The notes beneath the pieces were generated by a model. It made no database searches. It saw only the letters and a program-made list of their open reading frames with translations, and had not been told where the DNA came from. From positions 3,374,501 through 3,438,500 of the forward strand of contig NZ_CP073745.1 of NCBI RefSeq assembly GCF_024397975.1: DNA of 64,000 bases. The letters run 5' to 3'. The position numbers and the translations under genes were made by a program. This DNA comes from Bacterioplanoides sp. SCSIO 12839 (GTDB taxonomy: Bacteria > Pseudomonadota > Gammaproteobacteria > Pseudomonadales > Oceanobacteraceae). This document shows positions 61,583 through 64,000 of the stretch, piece after piece. The stretch's first letter is position 1. Every line of letters starts with the position of its first letter.

Positions 61583-62494
61583 ATGAAAGGCGCCACTTTT
61601 AATCAACTCAGCATCTTCCAGAGCATTGTTCGTGAGGGCAGTATTCGCGGGGCGGCGCGCAAGCTGGAGATGGCACCCCCATCGGTCAGTCAGGCGCTGA
61701 AGCTGCTGGAAGTTGAGGTTGGCCTGCCGCTATTTACCCGCTCCACGCGCCGGATTGAATTAACTGAAGCTGGGCAGCTGTTGCATCAACGTACCAGCGG
61801 CGCGATTAACACGCTGGATTACGCGGTTGAAAGTATCCGTGATATGAACGAACAACCGTCGGGCCGAGTCAGTATTACCCTGCCAAGATTTGTGTTTCAG
61901 TTTTTTCTGAAACCTGTCTATGCCGAGTTCTGCCAGCGCTACCCCGATATTCAGCTGGAGATTTCTGTTTCAGATAAAGCAGTGAATATTCTTGAAGAAG
62001 GTCATGATGCCGGTATTCGTTTTGGCAACCGGGTGGAACCGGGTATGGTGGCGCGCCAGTTAACAGCACCGATGCACGAAGCGTTATTTGCGTCGGATAC
62101 GTATCTTGAGAAATACGGTAGACCGAGGTCACCAGCCGATTTACAGGCCCATAAACTGGTGCAATATCGCTTTATTGCCTCTAATCAACTGGCTCCCTTA
62201 ATGCTGCAGGAAAATGGCCAGACCATTACTGTACAAATGCCGATGGGCCTGATCGTTAACGATACTGACGCTATGGTCGACGCAGCCGAAAAAGGCATTG
62301 GTATCGGCCGGATTATTACTCCGATGATTCAGCAGCAACTGGATGATGGTATTTTAAAGCCGGTATTAGAAAAACACTGGCAGCCGTACTCTGGCTTATA
62401 TGTGTATTTTGTTCAGAACAGCCAAAAGGCTCTGAGAGTCAGAGCTTTAATTGATTTTTTAGTGGAAAAAGGAAAAGAGAGGCACGGAATCTAA
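61583..62494 (+). CDS. LysR-family transcriptional regulator
   Basis: 303 residues. N-terminal HTH (about 5-62: 'QLSIFQSIVREGSIRGAARK', 'LEMAPPSVSQALKLLEVEVG') and LysR effector domain (about 88-295: 'VSITLPRFVFQFFLKPVYAE', 'GIRFGNRVEPGMVARQL'). ATG start with a weak ribosome site. Divergent from the quinone reductase-SnoaL fusion, with a good operator between them, so it is probably its regulator. Close in layout to PecT/HexA-AaeR-type regulators of redox or aromatic stress genes, but its effector is unknown. Confidence 0.92.
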   Translation: MKGATFNQLSIFQSIVREGSIRGAARKLEMAPPSVSQALKLLEVEVGLPLFTRSTRRIELTEAGQLLHQRTSGAINTLDYAVESIRDMNEQPSGRVSITLPRFVFQFFLKPVYAEFCQRYPDIQLEISVSDKAVNILEEGHDAGIRFGNRVEPGMVARQLTAPMHEALFASDTYLEKYGRPRSPADLQAHKLVQYRFIASNQLAPLMLQENGQTITVQMPMGLIVNDTDAMVDAAEKGIGIGRIITPMIQQQLDDGILKPVLEKHWQPYSGLYVYFVQNSQKALRVRALIDFLVEKGKERHGI

Positions 62495-62495
62495 T

Positions 62496-62834
62496 TTATT
62501 TCGTGCACTGAATTTCTACATTCCAGGGAGAATAAAAAGCTAAAAAAGCAGAAGAAAATAATATCGATTCGACAATGACATTTACCCCGCCGCCAACCAG
62601 TCCGTTTTTCAGACGAAACTCGACTTCAGCGCTTTGCCAGGGTTTGCCACGGCAATCGGTATAAAGATTAGCAGGCTCACTGACTTCCACCATGCCATTA
62701 ATAATGGTGTGGTGCCAATGTTGTATTTTGGCGTTGCTTTTAGGCCGCTCGACTTCCTGAGTGAAGGTCATCGATGCACAACCAGAAACAAACAACAGCA
62801 TCACAGTCAGTACCGAGAAAATACATTTAAACAT
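62496..62834 (-). CDS. Bor-like lipoprotein 2 (small, with lipobox)
   Basis: 112 residues. Signal peptide with lipobox 'FVSGC' (Cys near 19). Cys residues near 'YTDCRGKPWQS' and 'NVEIQC' and a hydrophobic stretch resemble the Bor-like pattern. The start overlaps the stop of the gene before it by one base (TGATG), so the two are translated in series. Convergent with LysR with almost no spacer. Function unknown. Confidence 0.6.
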   Translation of the reverse strand: MFKCIFSVLTVMLLFVSGCASMTFTQEVERPKSNAKIQHWHHTIINGMVEVSEPANLYTDCRGKPWQSAEVEFRLKNGLVGGGVNVIVESILFSSAFLAFYSPWNVEIQCTK

Positions 62835-63145
62835 CAGCTTTCCTCACACCAGACTTTGGCTGTGCGAGGGAAATAAATACCCAGAGTCAGCGTTTGTAAT
62901 AACCAATCAGATAAAGTACTGACTGACTGCATTTGCATTACCCGTCGTCCCTGACAAATATCGGTGGTATTAATTTCATATTCGTTTTTTAAGCCCCACC
63001 AGTAATAGTCTTTGCTGCTTTGGTAGGTTGGTTTTGAGGTATCTTTTTCACCACCATAAGGGCGCATCGTGACGCTGGAGCAGGCATTCAACAGCACCGT
63101 TAACAAAGCGATGATTATTAATTTAACCCAATGTTCTGGCAGCAT
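62834..63145 (-). CDS. Bor-family lipoprotein
   Basis: 103 residues. Signal peptide with lipobox 'LLNAC' (Cys near 22). 'YEINTTDICQGRRVMQMQSV', 'LLQTLTLGIYFPRTAKVWC' closely follow the lambda Bor layout (a Cys after an acidic Asp-Ile, a hydrophobic 'TLGIY' helix and a terminal Cys). Lambda Bor is a serum-resistance outer-membrane lipoprotein. ATG 63145 with GAGG upstream is preferred; the GTG six codons before it lacks a site. Its stop overlaps the next start by one base. Twenty-four bases after the histidine kinase, so probably in its operon. Confidence 0.75.
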   Translation of the reverse strand: MLPEHWVKLIIIALLTVLLNACSSVTMRPYGGEKDTSKPTYQSSKDYYWWGLKNEYEINTTDICQGRRVMQMQSVSTLSDWLLQTLTLGIYFPRTAKVWCEES

Positions 63146-63169
63146 TAAGATTACCTCAGTCACCCGTTG

Positions 63170-64000
63170 TTAAACGCGGGGAAATTTAATACAAAAACAA
63201 GCGCCTCCGGAAGAGGACTCCGTAATCGTCAGCGGTGCCTGATAATTATCAAGGATTTCTTTGACTAACGATAATCCTAAGCCCTGCCCTGGTTCTGCCG
63301 TATCGAGCCGTTGCCCTCGCTGGAAAACCAGGTCTCTCTGAGCAGTGGGAATGCCCGGGCCATCATCAGAAACCATAATGGTTAAGGTGTCCGATGATTG
63401 TTGCGCAAACACCTCAACGGTACTGCGACCATATTTGCAGGCATTATCGATCAGATTCGCCATGACTTCCATTAAATCATTCTCATCTGCATTGATATCG
63501 AGCTGTTCATCCAGATCCAGATGTATAGCCATGGCTTTATGCGCATATACCTTATCCATCGCTGAGCAAATAGATTGCAATACGGGTAATAATGTTACTT
63601 TTTGGATCACCAGCCCTGATGCTCCACTGGTGGCACGCTTGAGTTGGTAGCCAATGGTGGAGTTCATTTTTTCGATTTGGTACTTCAGCTCATTCGCCTC
63701 GGCCGTTTTCTCGCGCTGTTGCTGCTGATAAACAATACCAGACATCACGGTTAATGGCGTTTTCAGGCTATGAGATAAATCCGCCATGGTATTACGGTAA
63801 CGCTCACGCTGGCTGCGTTCTGAATGAATAAGCCGATTTAATCCGGAAGTCAGCGGCTGGAGTTCCGTCAGGTATTCACCCTGTAATTCACTTTTTTCTC
63901 CCAACTGAATCGCTTCCAGGTCAGACGTTACCCGATGCAAAGGCGATAATCCCCAGCGCAGAATTAAATACTGAACCAACAAAATAAAGGCAGATAATCC
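63170..64000 (-). CDS. PhoQ-like sensor histidine kinase, C-terminal part (partial)
   Basis: About 277 residues to the window edge; the N-terminus (upstream membrane helix and periplasmic sensor) is outside. Starts in a transmembrane helix ('FILLVQYLILRW'), then HAMP, a dimerisation domain with H-box 'MADLSHSLKTPLTVMSG', and an ATPase domain with N-box 'MEVMANLIDNACKYG', 'VSDDGPGIPTAQRD' and 'GQGLGLSLVKEI'. The 'LSHSLKTPL' form is typical of PhoQ and relatives, which sense divalent cations, pH or cationic peptides. The response regulator gene should lie to the right. Confidence 0.88.
   Translation of the reverse strand, partial: GLSAFILLVQYLILRWGLSPLHRVTSDLEAIQLGEKSELQGEYLTELQPLTSGLNRLIHSERSQRERYRNTMADLSHSLKTPLTVMSGIVYQQQQREKTAEANELKYQIEKMNSTIGYQLKRATSGASGLVIQKVTLLPVLQSICSAMDKVYAHKAMAIHLDLDEQLDINADENDLMEVMANLIDNACKYGRSTVEVFAQQSSDTLTIMVSDDGPGIPTAQRDLVFQRGQRLDTAEPGQGLGLSLVKEILDNYQAPLTITESSSGGACFCIKFPRV

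Overview
The window looks like the chromosome of a marine gammaproteobacterium of the Oceanospirillales/Pseudomonadales type (Thalassolituus/Oceanobacter-like is my guess; it cannot be proved from this sequence). The reasons are a pyrE / crc-like / rph / yicC neighbourhood arranged as in Pseudomonas, a SerA-D2HGDH pair, argS next to a SPOR-domain gene, mutY-yggX, an abundance of cyclic-di-GMP and chemotaxis proteins, and moderate GC with Shine-Dalgarno-led genes throughout. Most of the window is ordinary core genome. There is no rRNA operon, CRISPR array, prophage or intact insertion sequence.

Layout. 0-7.6 kb: the end of PBP1A, D-2-hydroxyglutarate dehydrogenase divergent from serA, a short flagellin, hisB-hisH-hisF (without hisA), a PanM-like GNAT protein and a lone MlaC-like protein. 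7.7-13.2 kb: a CHASE8-like/HAMP/PAS/GGDEF/EAL protein, mutY-yggX, tRNA-Phe with a strong promoter, a GAF-GGDEF cyclase and an overlooked 45-residue membrane micro-ORF. 13.2-25.3 kb: an alpha/beta hydrolase, a MITE-like 262-bp inverted-repeat element, a RecQ-family helicase, SPOR protein, argS, a DUF4124 protein, pyrE, crc-like, rph, yicC, and a chemoreceptor lacking its own sensor domain followed by a membrane protein with a nitrate-sensor-like region. 25.3-29.1 kb: a MerR-methyltransferase fusion, azlCD, an AT-rich SRA-HNH restriction gene with operator-like repeats, and a spacer with DnaA-box-like sites. 29.1-45.3 kb: ilvD, a repeat-tailed lipoprotein, a TIGR02647 protein, a lipoprotein/LruC exported pair, a PF10118 protein, a YaiI-family protein, a GGDEF plus solute-binding pair, cmoM-DUF523, a QorB-like/LysR divergon and an LLM oxidoreductase. 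45.3-56.6 kb: pbpC with a giant alpha-2-macroglobulin gene, then a predicted metalloprotease/propeller/outer-membrane barrel protein. 56.7-64 kb: MarC, PsiE, an NTF2-fold/hydrolase/quinone-reductase cluster controlled by a divergent LysR gene, two Bor-like lipoproteins and the C-terminal part of a PhoQ-like histidine kinase.

Working together. SerA and the FAD dehydrogenase probably form a serine-synthesis couple in which the dehydrogenase recycles D-2-hydroxyglutarate. PBP1C and the alpha-2-macroglobulin form an envelope repair/defence pair. AzlCD export branched-chain amino acids. The least described parts are: (i) the LysR-controlled cluster at 57.9-62.5 kb, with a quinone reductase fused to a SnoaL-like domain, a YcjY-like hydrolase, two secreted SnoaL-like proteins and a broken third; (ii) the chemoreceptor/NIT-like pair at 23.3-25.3 kb; (iii) the GGDEF/solute-binding pair at 36.9-38.5 kb; (iv) the HExxH-propeller-barrel protein at 53.8-56.6 kb. 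Several intergenic regions carry short degenerate tandem repeats of 14, 15 or 18 bp.
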